Source: Gongronella butleri
Lineage: Eukaryota; Mucoromycota; Mucoromycetes; Mucorales; Cunninghamellaceae
Length of the DNA stretch: 64,000 nt
Reading direction: 5' to 3'
NCBI GenBank assembly: GCA_025201375.1
Contig: JAIWZP010000005.1
Location: forward strand, 248,001-312,000
Shown in pieces: positions 11,870 through 22,392 of the stretch. Under the pieces are notes generated by a model, which was not told where the DNA came from, ran no database searches, and was given only the letters and a program-made list of their open reading frames with translations. Numbering within the stretch: the first letter of the stretch is position 1; the number at the start of each line of letters is the position of its first letter. The position numbers were made by a program, and so were the translations under genes.

Positions 11870-11876
11870 TGACTCA
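11870..11876 (+). promoter_or_regulatory. Gcn4/CPC1-type site TGACTCA
   Basis: Exact TGACTCA heptamer about 190 bases upstream of the ILV2 start codon. Gcn4 and its fungal orthologues bind this word in amino-acid biosynthesis promoters. Binding here is inferred, not shown. Confidence 0.5.
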
Positions 11877-12187
11877 ATTTGAGATGCTATGGATCTGAGC
11901 CAATCACGTTGCATGATTTGGTTCAAGCAAAAAGACCCTGCAAAACGAAAAGAAAAAGGCAATTGTCAATTGGGCCTGTGTGCGCATTGATTCGACGCGC
12001 CACGGCCATTGTATGGCGGTACATCTGTCGGATCACCTCCATCCGCCGTGCACAATGGTTTCTTCTCTCTGTCTTGCAGGGAACGCGTCGCCTTCCTTGG
12101 AAAAACAACTTGGATTTCACATGACACCCTTTTCAAATTGACGTGGAGAAACAAAAAGTGAGCGGACGTGAAGAGCATAAGCATCAA

Positions 12188-12194
12188 TGAGTCA
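12188..12194 (+). promoter_or_regulatory. Gcn4/CPC1-type site TGAGTCA
   Basis: Exact TGAGTCA, the reverse complement of the site at 11870, about 550 bases upstream of LEU2. Two exact heptamers in about 1 kb between two branched-chain amino-acid genes is more than chance would usually give. Confidence 0.5.
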
Positions 12195-12746
12195 CACCAA
12201 TAGGGAACGGCAGTCCATTTCAAGCAACTGTTGATAAGATTGAGTTTGAACGACCGATGATTGGCTCCCAGTTGTGCGATGGCTCATCCTTGTCAGCCAA
12301 TCAGCAATTGGTTCCACAGACCTCCCTAATCCTTGGATTTTTTGACTTGCCCCCTCCTCCAAGCTCGGCAAAAAAAAAAAAAAAAAAAAAAGACGCGCGC
12401 CCAAAAGACACCTTTCCAATGCGAACAAGCTTCCAATGGTCGCACGTCGCGTATTTTCTCTGATTTTATCACATTGAATAGCTGACATCAAGCGGTATTT
12501 GCTTCATGCACATCATGCAATCAATGGCTTTTTTTTTTCTTTTGCACCAACGCAAAGGTGAAAAAAAAAAAAATCGGTGCCTATGCAAATTATGCATTGA
12601 ACGCCCGAGAAGGGCTGAGGGGTGGGGGGTCTCGCGACGGATGTTGAAATTGGCGCTATTTTTTCTTCTTTCCACGGGCCCGCCGACACTTTTTTTTTCT
12701 TTCTTTTGCGTTTTCTTTTTTTTGAAACTCTTATATATTATTGACT

Positions 12747-14124
12747 ATGTCCAAGCCTGTGACTATTGTGTGTTTGCCTGGTGACGGTGTTGGCCCCGAA
12801 GTTGTTGGTGAGGCGGTCAAGGTGCTCAAGGTTGTTGCTGACAAGCGTTCGGCGGCTCTCGGTGTCACTTTCAACTTTGTGGATGAGCTTATCGGTCTGG
12901 CGGCTCTTGACAAGACGGGTAAGGGCAAGGATATTGCGGGGGAATAGGAAGACAAAAAGGGCATTGGGTTGGCATTGGATGTTTTTGTTGGCAATTGGAC
13001 GGAAATGCCAATGAATGACACTCCAACGTTGTGAACAAGAGGGCAAAACGCGTCTCGTTTTTTTTTGCAACAAACACGGGGAGATCAAGGGAAAAAAGAT
13101 CGCCCGAGGGAACGCGTGCACTGACCTTTTTACGCTTTTTTTTCTTTTTTTTTTCTTTTTAATCTTTTTTTTAGGCGAGCCTTTGCCTGCTTCTGCTTTG
13201 GAGGCATGCAAGCAAGCGGATGCGATTCTTCTCGGTGCTGTGGGTGGTCTTCCCAATGCGCAGATCGGCAGCGGTCCCCGTCCTGAACAGGGTTTGTTGA
13301 CGTTGCGCAAGGCGCTTGATTTGTATGCGAATTTGCGCCCCGTTTCGTTTGCGTCTGACGAATTGCTGCCTCTGTCGCCTCTCAAGGACCATGTGGTCAA
13401 GGGCACGGAGTTTGTGTTTGTGCGTGAGCTTGTTGGTGGCATCTACTTTGGTCCGCGCCAGGAAGCCGGCGAGGATGGTAAGGCGTACGACACGCTGCCA
13501 TATTCGCGCGAGGAGGTGCAGCGCGTGACGCGTCTTGCGGCTCTGTTGGCGCGCAAGCAGACGCCCGTGGGCAAGATCCATTCTATTGACAAGGCCAACG
13601 TCCTCGCCACGTCGCGTTTGTGGCGCAAGACCGTCACCGAGACTCTCTCGGCCGAATTCCCAGACATTGAGTTTGACCACCACCTCGTCGACTCGGCCGC
13701 CATGGCCATGGTCCAGAACCCCAGCAAGCTGAATGGCGTCGTCCTCACCGAAAACATGTTTGGCGACATTTTGTCCGACGAGGCCTCCGTCATTGTCGGC
13801 TCCCTCGGCCTCTTGCCCTCGGCTTCGCTCAATGGCTTGCCCGACGGCTCCAGCAAGTGCTTGGGCTTGTACGAGCCCATCCACGGCTCCGCACCTGACA
13901 TTGCTGGCCAAAACGTCGCCAACCCCATCGCCACCATCCTCAGCGCCGCCCTCTTGCTGCGCTACTCCCTTGGCTATGAAAAGGAGGCCCTCGCCGTCGA
14001 GCAGGCCGTCCGCACCGTCTTGGACGCTGGCGTGCGCACCCGCGATCTCCACGGCTCGGCCTCCACCACCGAGGTCGGCGACAAGATCGTCGAGGCCCTC
14101 ACCGCCATCTTGGAGAAGTTGTAA
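12747..14124 (+). CDS. LEU2: 3-isopropylmalate dehydrogenase
   Basis: Oxidises and decarboxylates 3-isopropylmalate to 2-ketoisocaproate with NAD, the third leucine-specific step, normally cytosolic in fungi. Two exons, 12747-12918 and 13175-14124, joined by a 256-nt GT-AG intron after codon 57, give 373 residues (yeast about 364). The N terminus has the nucleotide-fold start [13 protein letters not shown]. After the splice come [10 protein letters not shown], the substrate-site arginine segment [13 protein letters not shown], the catalytic [22 protein letters not shown], and the family signature [19 protein letters not shown]. The C-terminal NAD pocket has [15 protein letters not shown]. No targeting peptide is seen. 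The gene is divergent from ILV2. An unspliced reading stops after 67 codons, supporting the intron. Confidence 0.97.
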
Positions 14125-15769
14125 AAAAAAATCTTTGTAGAATTATATTAAAAAAGCAAGAATTGATCACCCCCAGAAAGCTAGTCGCGGATATTGAGGA
14201 AAGGAAAAAAGAAAAGAAAACGAAAAAGAAAAAAGAAAAAAGGGGATTTTTTTTTTCCACGTCCTGTTCCAACTTTCCATCAGGATGGACATTGGGACAC
14301 ATCCAAATGAGATAAAAATGCCACCATTATAGTTCAAGGTAAGCATTTTTAAACAGTAACAGCGCGGAAGATACCTTTTTCATTCGAAAAACGCGAATTG
14401 CTCGAGAAACGGCAAAGAACCTGGAGTTGCTCTCGACAGACAAAGATACTACTGTGCGCTGGCATTTGAGTGGCATTGATTTTATTCTGAAACACCATCA
14501 TCAGACGCGAGTAAAAAGGCACAAAGGCAAGAAAGCATCCATTTCGGCTTTTTGAAGGACGCCATCCAAGCCTATTGGCTGATTTCTCGCACCCACGCTA
14601 GAAAGGACGCGACACCTTTCATTTGAGTCCACCCTTGCGGCACTGCGATCACTAGGTGACGAGCAACGGCCAGAATAAAAAATGGTCAAAAATCCCTGGA
14701 TGATCCCTGGCCAATTTTCAAAAATCAAAAAAGTCGCTGGATCGCCTCGAGACTTCGAGGGTAGCAGGATCGTGCTTCCCTCGTCATTTCTGACACTGGC
14801 AAGGGTCAAGTATTGTATAGCAAGTTGGCGAGAAAATCTACTTTTTAAGCATAAAAAATCGCGTTTTGAAATCGATCCCATTTGATGAAAACGCGATCTG
14901 GCGGGTCCCAAAAAAAGGGGTCTCGCGCATTTCAACGATGCGCGTTCGATGGTGCTTGTGATCAACTGAAAGACGCGCATTTGCACGAGCCATGACGCGC
15001 CAAAATACCATATGATTTTGGACGCGTCCAAATTCGCGATCGTACAATATCACGAGGGGGACGCTGTACATGGACATGAAACATGGAATGATGCTTTCCA
15101 AGGAGACGTCGATCGCTCGGCTCTAGCGCGTGTCGTCATCGAATGGTGATCATTTGAAAATAGCATTTTTGACACCATCAAACCCCATTTTCTCGGAATT
15201 CAGCAAGTCGAATCCCTTGAAACTAGTCTCGCTTGTTTACTACTCATTGACGCCCATCGTCCTTCCAAGTTTGAGAATGATCGGACGACTCGACTCTTTT
15301 ATGGCAAAAATCGGCGTGGCAAGCGCTCCAAATATTAAACAGGTGGCAGCTGCCCAAATTGTGCACCCAGAGACTCAAGGAGCGACTCAAATAAAAGATG
15401 GCTTCTTCTTCTCATTTAAAGCATTGTAGAGTTGTCAAAATTTCGTGTCACGCTACGATTATGCAGCGATTGCGCGCAAAATTTGAAAATCGGACTGCTT
15501 CGACCCCTTTTGTCCTTTTGGTTCGTCTCCTTTTGACCAGGATCGCGTGGTGGCGTCAGGATGGCACTTTTTGCATGATTTTGACCATGGCGACACCAAT
15601 CCTGATGCGATTTTATCCGCAGGGTCCTGAGAAAGGAAATTAGACGGATGAAGCATGCCAACAACGGTGAATATTTTTGAAAGACGTCATGTGACGCGCT
15701 TTTACAATAAAAACAAGAGCGAGGGTGATATGATAGGCAAAAAAAAAGGGTATCACAAAACAACTGTAT
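14125..15769. other. Intergenic interval with no supportable gene
   Basis: Between the LEU2 stop and the methyltransferase stop there is an A/T-rich 3' flank and then sequence with frequent GACGCG words. The longest open frames (14501-15031 minus, 176 codons; 15130-15429 plus, 99 codons) lack recognisable motifs and splice structure. I treat them as chance or as decayed repeat material similar in flavour to repeat family 1. Confidence 0.5.
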
Positions 15770-16637
15770 CTAACGTCGATGTTTGCGCTCCAGTTTGTAC
15801 AAATAAAGCCCTTCTTTCTTGTACGTGGCGCGATGCGGATCTTCTTCAATGTCAATGACGTTGAAATGTCTCCTTGCCAATTGAAAGAAGCGCTTGTCTG
15901 CCTTGCGACGGCGACGGTATGTCATGTAAATCTCGGTGGCGGCATTGTTGTCGGTGAAATGGATGAGAGTGTCGATCAGCGGCTGAAATGCGATTTCCAA
16001 GTACACGCAATCCGAGGCAAGCACAATGTCTACCTTGTGATCATGCGGCACGCCCCTAATTCACATAAAACCAGAAAAAAAAAATGAAAAAAAAGAATGA
16101 GATTGTCTGTTTTGTTTTCAGGTTGCCGAGCGCTTTTTACCAATCCAGCAAAGACGCCGAGGTGTTGCTGGAGAGCCCGTTCAACACGATGTTGTCCTTC
16201 ATCAATTGCATCATGGGCTCTTGGTCGGTGAGTTCCATGTGTTTTAGCGATGGGCATCCCTTTGCGAGAGCCAGGCCCACAAGGCCGGTGCCAGAGCCAA
16301 GGTCAATGACCGTCTTGCCAGCTAGTGTGGCGGGATCCTGCTCGTAACGCCACACCATGTAGTTGATCATCACATACGCCGCGGGCCACGTCTTGCCACC
16401 ACATCCACCAGACACATCTTGCCATAATTGCACGCTCACATTGCCCACCTGCTCTGTAGACACATGCCTCGCCATATGCGTCGACCGCGCAATACCAAGC
16501 GCAGCGGACGGCTCGTCGTCGTCGTCGTCCGTCGAGTCCATAAACGGCAAAAGCTTGGGCGACACCACAGGGCTCAAAACTTTAATAGTGCCGACGGTGT
16601 GCACCTTTTCTATAGGCGTCACGGCGGTAGTAGACAT
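15770..16637 (-). CDS. METTL21/EFM6-like protein lysine methyltransferase
   Basis: Seven-beta-strand SAM-dependent methyltransferase of the METTL21 family, whose fungal members (for example Efm6) methylate lysines of elongation factors and similar proteins. Two exons (16637-16141, 16055-15770) with an 85-nt intron give 260 residues. After an acidic N-terminal segment (DSTDDDDDEP) come a tryptophan-rich strip with GKTWPAAYVM near residue 95, the SAM motif I VIDLGSGTGLVGL near 120, an acidic motif II strand ending LTDQEP, DNIVLNGL, and after the splice VDIVLASDCVY, the family's post-motif equivalent of (D/N)xxY. The C terminus has an EIYMTYRRRRKADKRFF helix and ends with a basic patch. The substrate cannot be told from sequence; an EFM6 assignment is a guess within the family. 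Confidence 0.88.
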
Positions 16638-17964
16638 TATCGGGGGAGAGGGGAGAGAAAGAAAGAAAGAGGAAAAAAAAAAAAAAAAAAAGGAAAAAAT
16701 AGAATTGGAGCTGGGGGGCTTCAAAAAGACGAAAAAACACAAATGAACCTCTTGCAAATACTGAGCCTTGATTGGCACCTTTGACCTCTTGTCTATGAAC
16801 CTTAAATTTGGGCCCTGCGGACTTTGAAAGCAGTTGATCTCCACCCATTTTTGCTCTCGGACCTGTCAAAATTCGGAATGCAAGCTTGCTCATATTATTT
16901 TTTTTTATTTTCGATTCTTGTGGTGTGGCCATATACAATGAAATTAGCATACAAAAAAGGGGGAGAGGGGAGAAAAGAGATGGATAGGCGAATCGTGTCA
17001 TAAAAAAGAGGGATAAAAACATAGATGGACGCGTACAAATTTGGTTTTTTTTTTTTCGTTCTCAGTGAGGCCGGTTCATGATACATAAAGACAAAGCGCG
17101 ATGCGCAGCATTCATGCCACGCGCGCCGCTCAAAACCACATTGAGCGGAATCCAATGTGGGAAATCAATGGAAGCAAATGAACCAGCGCATCTTGCGCAA
17201 GAACACCCATGTTTTGGGCGTTGATTCGTCTTGCTCCCATTGAGGATTGGCAGGTGGGGTGCTTGGCCGAGGAGGTGGCCTTGGGTTAATGGGGCGTGGG
17301 CGGCGCAAATCGACAAGCATTCTTTGTTTACGCGTTGATATGTGGATGGATGGGCGGAGCGCCGTGTGTGTGACAAAGGTATACAAGCAATTGACAGGGT
17401 ATGCGAGCACGGATGGTATAAAAGGGGATTGACAATCGTGGTCAATGCGCATACACGACGATGTAAGAGAAAAAGAAAAAAAGAGTGAGCGGGTTTGAAA
17501 AGGGCCTAGGTGGAAAGAGAGAGGGGCAAAATTCGTGGCAAGACTAAGGGCTTTATAAATGTCACCCTGGCAACCAAGAACAAAGAGAATTTTATGCTTA
17601 AAGCTTGCCCCAATAAGGTTACTTGATAAAAAAAAAAAAAGTGGATTTATTCTTCTAGTGCCCCTTCTATATTAAAAAAAAAAGGTTTGGCAGTGTTGAA
17701 TCTTTTGCGAGAGATTCAGGGATGTCCAATCGACAACCCCCAGTACGCTCGTTCGGAATTGTCGTCGAGCATCGACACTGAGAAAATCAAAAAGTTGTTG
17801 GACAGGGAGGGAAGGACTTGGCCGCCAAGTGAGAGCCACAAGTGCTCCTTCCGTGCTCTCTCTTTCTTTCTCACCCCCCTCGCGACCACCCCTTCGTGCT
17901 TCGCAGCCTGGCTAGTACGTCACCAATGGCCCGTCAACTTTGATCCAGCGAGCGTTTTTGTGTT

Positions 17965-17998
<34 letters not shown>

Positions 17999-18339
17999 TT
18001 TTGCTCCTTGGTGCTATCGTGTCCCCCTTTTTTTTTTCTCTCCCTTGACGTCCCCGCTTCTGCGGCATGGAACCACGGGGACCCTTTCCCTTAAAAATAG
18101 ATACCCGATAATGCCGTTTCAGCGCACGGGGATGGATGCGTCTGGGCAACAAATGACAAAAAAACAAGGCCAGTCCCTTTTGTACCCCCCCTAAATCTTC
18201 TGACGTGCCCCTAGCTTGATGAAACCTATAAGCGCGCCTCTGGAAGCCACCAAGGCCAAAAAAAGTAAACGAGGGGATACATTGATTGATTGATCATACG
18301 ATTTGGGGGAGGGAATAATAAAAATAAAATAAGAGTATA
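16638..18339. other. Intergenic interval with no supportable gene
   Basis: Holds the upstream region of the methyltransferase gene and the 3' flank of the sulfate permease. A pure T run of about 27 lies at 17976-18002. A short protein-like frame at about 17687-17840 has no start context, splice partner or recognisable motif and is not called as a gene. Nothing else is supported. Confidence 0.55.
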
Positions 18340-21300
18340 TCATTCATTGACCACAATGGACTGGTGCTTTGCAATGTCCTTTTCCACAGCTTCAATCGCA
18401 CGCGATACGCGATTAAACAGGTGATCCTTGCCAACAAGATCAATCACACCGGCTTGCTCAAACATTTCCAAAGGACGCTCGCGCACATGGACGAAAAACA
18501 CCTGGATGCCACGCTGATGGTACGACACGACGATTTCGAGAAGAATCTGCACGGCACTGGCGAAAAAAATAGAAAGCGACGCGTCAGCAGCAAAAAAAAA
18601 AAAGTAGCTCTGCTTCTCACTGTCCGTATCACCACCACCAGTCCCCCCCCCAAAACCGACCATCCTCCTTGTTCTGCCTCCTGCTCTCCCCAGTCTACAA
18701 TGAGATTGTCCACTTTTTTTTTTTGTCTCCCTCTTTTTTTCGACGTTCCTAATGCGCTCTTCCAAGTCTCGCGCGCTCGCTTCCCCTTTTGCGCAGCTCC
18801 TTTTTTTTTGTTTGTTTGTTTTTTTTGTTCTCGCTCGCGTGGGATGTCGTCAGTGGATTCCAACAGTTTTCGCAAAAAATTCCTGATATCCGGTACGCGC
18901 GTCTTTTTGCCCCTGAGCTCCCTTTTTTTTCGATTTGACTTACCTGGCGTCGATGTATGGCATGTTGCTCACGTCGAAAATGATGTATCTTGAATCGCCA
19001 AGACGTGGCTGCTCGGACGGATGGATGGCCATGTCACCAAATTGCTCAAAGCGGCGCAAACGATCCTTGAGTTGCCCTGCATTAATCAAAAATCAAAAAT
19101 GTAAGAGAGGCGTGTCCATCAACCAACCCATTCCCACGTGGCAATGCAGGGGAAAAGGGAGCAGAGCGGTCCTGCGGTATCTTTACCCGTGTTGGCGAAA
19201 AACAGGGGTTCCTCGACGCGAATGATCATAACATCTTCAATGTGCTCAATTTCATCAGGCCCATCTTCAATGGGTCTAAAGCGATAATGATTGCCCTTCT
19301 CACGCCCCTAAAAATGAGAAACATGAGAACACAAGGTCTCCTTTTTTTTTCGCTTTGGACGAGCACATGATTTTTGTTTTCAAAAAAAAAAAAATGCGCG
19401 CCACTCTCCACGTCTTTCAATTTTTTTACCATGATAGTGATGCGTGGATAACTGGTTTCCTTGATGGTCAAAAGCAAGGAGAGCGTGACGGCCAGCAACG
19501 TGCCAAATTCCAGGGAGATCATCACGGTGGCCAAGAAGGTGGCTGTCAAAAGCGCCAAATCGCGCCAAGCATGCACCTTGAAGATAAAATGCAAATCCTC
19601 GGGTAGCTCGGCAAGCAGCGACAGCACCGCGACAAAGATGATGGCAGACAGCACCGCCTTTGGCAAGTAGTAAAACAGCGGCAGCAAGAAAAAGATGGCA
19701 AAAAGCGTCAAAACGCCCGTCATCAAGCTGGCCATTTGCGTGCGTGCTCCTGCGCGGTCATTGATCTTGCTTCGCGCGACCTGGATAGATAAACGAGTGA
19801 GAATGAACAAACCATGTTAGCCGTCAAGATGGCAATTTGCCCTTCTTTCTCCTTTTTTTTTAAAAAAAAAACACGCACGCGCATGCAACCAAACATTCAC
19901 ACAATACATGATACTTCAGGCACAAAAACATGCGCACGCGCACGCGCGCTCCCCACTCTGGCTCCTTTTTTTCAAGTCGCAAACCCTAGCACCTCCTTGG
20001 CCCTTTTTTTTGCGCGCGGCCACGTGGCGCATGTGCGCGCTCTTGTCAATCCTGCTTTCTCACGTACAGAGCCAAAGGCAGGAATGCCTTGCATCAGGCC
20101 GCTGACCATATTAGCGACGCCCATGGCAACAAGTTCGCGATTGGCGCTGACGGAATAATTGTGGCGGCTCGAATACGTCTTGGCAATGACAATGGACTCG
20201 ACAAAGCCAATGATGGCAATCATGGCGGCCGTCACGAGCAAATCCTTCATATGGTGATTCGCGGGGAACGGCGCAATGGACGGCAGGGGCACCTTGCCGG
20301 CGCCGTCGATGGTGCCCAGAATCGCAAGACCCTGGTGCTCCCAATCGCACAAATACGTCAAAATAATGGACGTGACCACAACCACAAGCACCTCGGGCAG
20401 AAGCTGCACCCAGCGGATCGAGATCTTTGACTTTAGCACGCGGCAGCTCAGCAGCAGAATCACCGACACGAGCGACACGAGCGCCGACAAGACGTGCACA
20501 GAACGGATGTTACGTGCCAAAAAAGCCAAACGCGCAATGGTCGTTGATGCCTCGGTAATTCCTAATTTCTCGCTCAATTCCACCATGCCCAGCAGAATGA
20601 TTGTCTGTTGTACAAGCACCACGACGGCCACACCAGTGATAAACCCGCGCAGCAATGCACGGCTCATCAAACTGTCCAAAAAGCCAAGACGGAAAATGCC
20701 CAACAAAAACGTGAAAATGCCGACAAACATCGTCAACAACGTCGCCCACGCAAGAGGATCCACACCGACATCCACATCGTGATTTTGACTCGCAATGGAG
20801 GAGCCCACAAGCAGAGACAGCGTCGCCTCGGGGCCAATGGACATTTGTCTAGCCAAAAAAAAAAAAAAAAACCAGAGAAAACGCGTCAGAAAAAAAAAAG
20901 GGGGGCAGGCCAATGGCGTGCTACACGACCCTACCTGGACATGCCAAAGACGGCGTACGTCATGGCAGGGAACACAATCGCGTACAGGCCGTGAATGGCC
21001 TCCAATTTGCACAAAGCAGTGGCGTATGACAAGGCTTGCGGGATCATCAGGCACGCGAGGGTCAGACCGGCAAAGAGATCACCCAGAAAGAGTTGGCGAT
21101 CGTACGAGGGCAGCCATTGCAAGATGGGCAAATAATATTTGGATCGAATCTTGAGCACGCTCCATTTGTCACGCGGCTGATCGTCAACATAGGGCTGCGC
21201 AGAGGGCACTGCAGGATCACAAAAGAAAAAAAAGGGTCAGTAATCAAAAAAGGAAAGGTAAGGAAGGCCAAAAAGGATGAAACAAAAAGGGTGTGCGTAC

Positions 21301-21567
21301 AAGGAGACGCCGTCATGTAGCGATTATGATGCGATCCGATGCCCAGCAGCGCCTGGCTCTCGGAAATACGAATGTCAGGCGAGTACACGTCGTCATCGTC
21401 GTCACTGAGACCGTCGCGATGGACGCTGACCGTCATAGACTTGTTTGGACCTTTGAAAATAAAGAAAAAAAACTGGTTAACGCGCGTGTCTTCGCGGCCA
21501 CCGCCTCCCTTTTTTTGCAAAACTCACTCGCGCTACGCGAAGCTTGACTCTTTTGCGACTGGGCCAT
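18340..21567 (-). CDS. SulP-family sulfate permease (SLC26/SUL type) with STAS domain
   Basis: Plasma-membrane anion transporter, probably a sulfate/proton symporter. Eight exons (21567-21528, 21450-21301, 21208-20935, 20848-20068, 19780-19430, 19307-19187, 19076-18944, 18556-18340) close to 688 residues. An acidic cytosolic N terminus is followed by LPILQWLPSYDRQLFLGDL, GLTLACLMIPQALSYA (the SulP signature region of TM1-TM2), LYAIVFPAMTYAVFG, and about ten more hydrophobic segments, with EATLSLLVGS, GFIESI-like GFVESIVIAKTYS and NMVSGLMQGIPAFGS. The C-terminal STAS domain starts near residue 570 and contains YIIFDVSNMPYIDASAVQ. The 387-nt intron before the last exon interrupts the STAS domain. 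Length and architecture match fungal SUL1/SUL2; the substrate is inferred from the family, and some SulP members carry other anions. Confidence 0.94.
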
Positions 21568-21891
21568 GCAGGGCAAAATAGTCAGGCAATAAATAAAAGA
21601 GGGAAAGAAACAAGAAAAAGAGACAAAAAAAAAAAAAAAGTTCCATTTCAAATGATATCCTTTTTGCCCCTCATCGTGGGAGCTGCAGCTTGAAGGGTCG
21701 CACAAAAAAACCACCGTACGTTACAATCATTGCATCATAGCCGTCTAGTCAAATCGATGGCATTTTATTTTAAAAAGGGGATGTTTGTGACAACAATTAC
21801 AGGGAAAAAAAGATATCTAGATACGAGTTGTACCAATGGGAAGGGATTGCTGCTGGTTGTGGGGCGGAAAGTGTGGAATAATGCGGGTGTT

Positions 21892-22392
21892 CTAATATTG
21901 GCCCTTGTCTCGAGGCGTCTCGACGTACCAGACGCTGTTTGTGGCAAATTCACTGGGAGCCACAGCTTCGTCCTGTTTATACAAAGAAATTGGCGCGCGT
22001 GAGTTGCTGCCATGGGGCAATCCTGAGCCATGCTATTCCCCCGTCTTACCGATTGACCACGGAGCGAGCCTGTCAGACGGCGGTCACGTTCCATCATTTG
22101 AAGGTCCCACTTGTCCAAGCCGTATCGGTGGAACTAGAATAATAAAAAAAGCGTGTCAATGACATGCGCAACACGCAGAGCAGGTGCTCATCGTACCTTC
22201 TTGTCGTTAGCAAAGTACTTCACGGTCTGGAAGCCCGAAGCACTGGCAAAGAAGAAGCCCGTGATAATACCAAAGGGAAGAAGCGCTTCAAAGGGGACAG
22301 GCTAATAATAAAAAAACACGAGGATCGTTGAGTATACGGGTCGTACGTGTCGTGAATATCGAGCTCGCGGTCATGCTATCGTCTATTACCAT
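21892..22392 (-). CDS. NADH:ubiquinone oxidoreductase NDUFA1/MWFE-like subunit
   Basis: Small single-pass membrane subunit of mitochondrial complex I. Four exons: 22392-22390 (the ATG alone), 22301-22197, 22133-22050 and 21972-21892, giving 90 residues. The protein starts MPVPFEALLPFG, then one membrane span IITGFFFASASGFQ, then the family pattern HRYGLDKWDLQMMERDRRLTG, close in layout to the W-LMERDRR-SG of animal NDUFA1. The acidic, Tyr-rich tail ends DKGQY. The start model rests on an ATG directly followed by a GTAATAG donor whose acceptor restores the frame in phase 0. I see no better ATG upstream, and the frame before exon 2 is closed. Confidence 0.85.

Larger units (their letters stand above)
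11682..12746. promoter_or_regulatory. Shared divergent promoter of ILV2 and LEU2
   Basis: About 1.06 kb separates the two start codons and contains no supportable gene. It holds two perfect Gcn4/AP-1 type heptamers, listed separately, a T-rich tract and TTATATATTA just before the LEU2 ATG. No Leu3-type CCGGNNCCGG site was found by eye. Long A and T runs near 11695, 11760-11820 and 12371-12390 flank the motifs. Common amino-acid starvation control is an inference from the sites and the gene pair. Confidence 0.65.

Noticed and set aside
11682..12746. Leu3-type CCGGNNCCGG operator in the ILV2/LEU2 promoter
   Set aside because: Searched by eye on both strands; no match found.
17687..17840. Protein-like frame (LLREIQGCPIDNPQYARSEL) between the methyltransferase and sulfate permease genes
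   Set aside because: Short, preceded by an A run, no start context, no downstream exon and no recognisable family.
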